Positions 63,701 through 64,000 of a DNA stretch of 64,000 bases are shown here, piece by piece. Position numbers and translations under genes: made by a program. Origin of the DNA: HXMU1420-13 sp965249965 (GTDB lineage: Bacteria > Bacteroidota > Rhodothermia > Balneolales > Balneolaceae); contig OZ252262.1 of NCBI GenBank assembly GCA_965249965.1, forward strand, positions 2,046,001 through 2,110,000, written 5' to 3'. The notes beneath the pieces were generated by a model, which saw only the letters and a program-made list of their open reading frames with translations, searched no databases and had not been told where the DNA came from. Each line of letters opens with the position of its first letter. Within the stretch, counting starts at the first letter, position 1.

Positions 63701-63860
63701 GTTGGAAAACAAAAGTTTTGTTCAAAAAATGATGGGTAGAATTGTGGTTGATCAGTTAAAAAATAAACATCATTTAACCTTAGATTTGGATATCACAAAG
63801 CGCATAAATACCATGATTATTAACGAATACATGAACGAATATTACGGAAGAGTAGCATGA
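60789..63860 (+). CDS. hsdR: Type I restriction enzyme R subunit
   Basis: 1023 residues. N-terminal PD-(D/E)xK nuclease: FRPDIILLING and FFIEVKKPN (D~119, E/K ~133-135). SF2 motor: Walker A WHTQGSGKTALAYY (~312-325), DEVH box VYFLDEVHRSYN, KIGLTGTPLLG, and motif VI LQALTRVNRTYKD. The C-terminus is helical for docking to the methylase. It translocates and cuts unmodified DNA. The stop overlaps the start of hsdM (ATGA). A separate weak promoter may lie in the 70-base gap before it. Confidence 0.95.
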   Translation: MKFNEDSRVKIPSILHLIRLGYSYLSLKDQEWDKSTNIFTGIFSESIQRINPLLESSEVTIVFNEVALSLENEDLGKAFYEKLISKSGTKLIDFENFDNNSFHVVTELPYEKDDDNFRPDIILLINGMPLFFIEVKKPNNRNGILDEHKRIKTRFKNKSFRNFVNITQLMVFSNNMEYDDSSPNIIEGAFYASSSYREPIFNYFREDPDFKQNLVLPELEDETELFVLKDTNYASIRNSPEFATNKNPETPTNRISTSLFSRDRVSFLLQYAFAYVKESSGLQKHVMRYPQIFATKAIEQKLSEGTKKGIIWHTQGSGKTALAYYNVKYLTDYYQKKGVIPKFYFIVDRLDLLTQASREFKARGLVVYHVSSKEAFAKDIKSNSAIHNDQGKPEITVVNIHKFKDDPDVTRNTDYNIGIQRVYFLDEVHRSYNPKGSFLANLKESDPNAVKIGLTGTPLLGSDYNSKMLFGDYIHKYYYNASIADGYTLRLIREEIDTQYKLKLQETLDQIKLLQGSIKKQDLFAHQRFVEDMLAYIVKDFRNARVAMNDDSIGAMIICDSSPQAQMMFEVFQKQYAENIYTNLMAADDESSDRFVVLDGYSDKKMTARLILHDYGSRQDQKDWVEEFKDGKVDFLFVYNMLLTGFDAPRLKKLYVGRVIKSHNLLQALTRVNRTYKDFRYGNVVDFADIQSEFDKTNKAYFDELQLELGDEMEHYSNLFKSTEEIEQEINEIRSVLLYFDTENAEVFSQQITEIEDRAEMLKITRALNNAKALYNLIRLSGNYELLEKLDFRKLTILSREADNHLALINTKESLENNVDSMNLLNVALEDVIFTFTKVSEEEMVLADELKNTLQKTREMLGNNFDPIDPEFISLKEELERLFKKKKLTEVTKDEMEANIKELDTIFKKAKELERKNNLVKAKYENDEKYARLHKRLMEKDPLTDNEAKLFEVLQDLKREVDTQILQNSNMLENKSFVQKMMGRIVVDQLKNKHHLTLDLDITKRINTMIINEYMNEYYGRVA

Positions 63861-64000
63861 CGAGCGAAGTAGATTTTAGATCAAAAACCAAAGCACTTAT
63901 TGATGATTTGAAAAGTGTTTGTGCCAATGCGGGTCTTGGTAATAATGCCAGTGAATACAAGGTCATCACTCAGGCTTTTCTGTATAAATTTTTGAATGAC
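63857..64000 (+). CDS. hsdM: Type I restriction-modification M subunit, N-terminal part (cut by window end)
   Basis: 48 codons are visible: MTSEVDFRSKTKALIDDLKS, then NNASEYKVITQAFLYKFLND. This matches the helical N-terminal domain of HsdM-type N6-adenine methylases. ATG overlaps the hsdR stop, so R and M are co-translated. The catalytic domain and any hsdS lie outside the window. It presumably supplies the active methylase that the degenerate protein at 57190 lacks. Confidence 0.88.
   Translation, partial: MTSEVDFRSKTKALIDDLKSVCANAGLGNNASEYKVITQAFLYKFLND

Larger units (their letters stand above)
43496..64000. mobile_element. Genomic island at tRNA-Asn, right end beyond the window
   Basis: From tRNA-Asn onward the DNA is markedly AT-richer. 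It contains a large serine recombinase next to the tRNA, unknown proteins, a small resolvase, a radical SAM peptide operon and a type I restriction locus. The left edge is sharp (truA and tRNA are core genes). No second copy of the tRNA 3' end is seen in the window, so the right end and the exact attachment core are not determined. Confidence 0.75.

Overview
The window looks like a piece of chromosome from a Bacteroidota or Balneolota-type bacterium (Balneolaceae/Gracilimonas-like is my best guess, from gene content alone). Grounds: promoters of the TTTG-N19/20-TAnnTTTG type (upstream of nrdJ, tRNA-Asn and the kinase gene at 57190), many TTG starts without clear Shine-Dalgarno sites, secreted tricorn-like and S9 peptidases, a DUF5683 protein, and a CcmE of the CxxxY type. 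No rRNA or ribosomal protein operon is present to fix the taxonomy.

Layout. (1) 1-13478: core genes. A cobalamin riboswitch cut by the window edge controls a BtuB-like TonB receptor. Next come a B12-dependent ribonucleotide reductase behind an AT-rich region with three DnaA-box-like sites, a VOC protein, a cell-wall amidase-like protein, a DUF4212/sodium:solute symporter pair, thioredoxin and a tricorn-like peptidase. (2) 13940-21773: an integron cassette array without an integrase in the window (a CALIN). It holds 15 cassettes, 14 complete and very uniform attC sites, one truncated attC, one exactly duplicated cassette, one cassette whose gene points backwards and one without an evident gene. 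Most products are small membrane or secreted proteins. (3) 21846-43329: core genes again: ggt, a C-terminal processing peptidase, hslVU, RNase E/G, murA, a biotin carrier protein, an Spx/ArsC-like protein, dut, an MFS transporter, an S9 peptidase, the ccmC-D-E-F cytochrome c maturation operon, a DUF5683 protein and truA. (4) 43496 to the window end: an AT-rich genomic island that begins exactly at tRNA-Asn.

The island starts with a large serine recombinase whose reading frame runs into the tRNA gene. It is followed by a long frame with no ATG/GTG/TTG start in its first 249 codons and a polymerase-like HD motif, an AAA+ ATPase, a propeller-membrane-wHTH regulator, several unknown proteins and a small resolvase. 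Two systems follow that I consider the most interesting. The first (52911-56027) is a compact peptide-maturation operon: a 52-residue Lys-rich precursor ending in a Cys-Gly-Cys/Tyr-Met-Asp tail, then three different radical SAM enzymes in overlapping or closely spaced frames. The second (56092 to beyond 64000) is a type I restriction-modification locus with a divergent WYL regulator. Its first gene encodes a catalytically degenerate methylase plus specificity-like domain fused to a histidine-kinase core. The second gene encodes a receiver-domain protein, followed by hsdR and the start of hsdM. This suggests a restriction system wired to a phosphorelay that may read DNA or methylation state; that function is inference.
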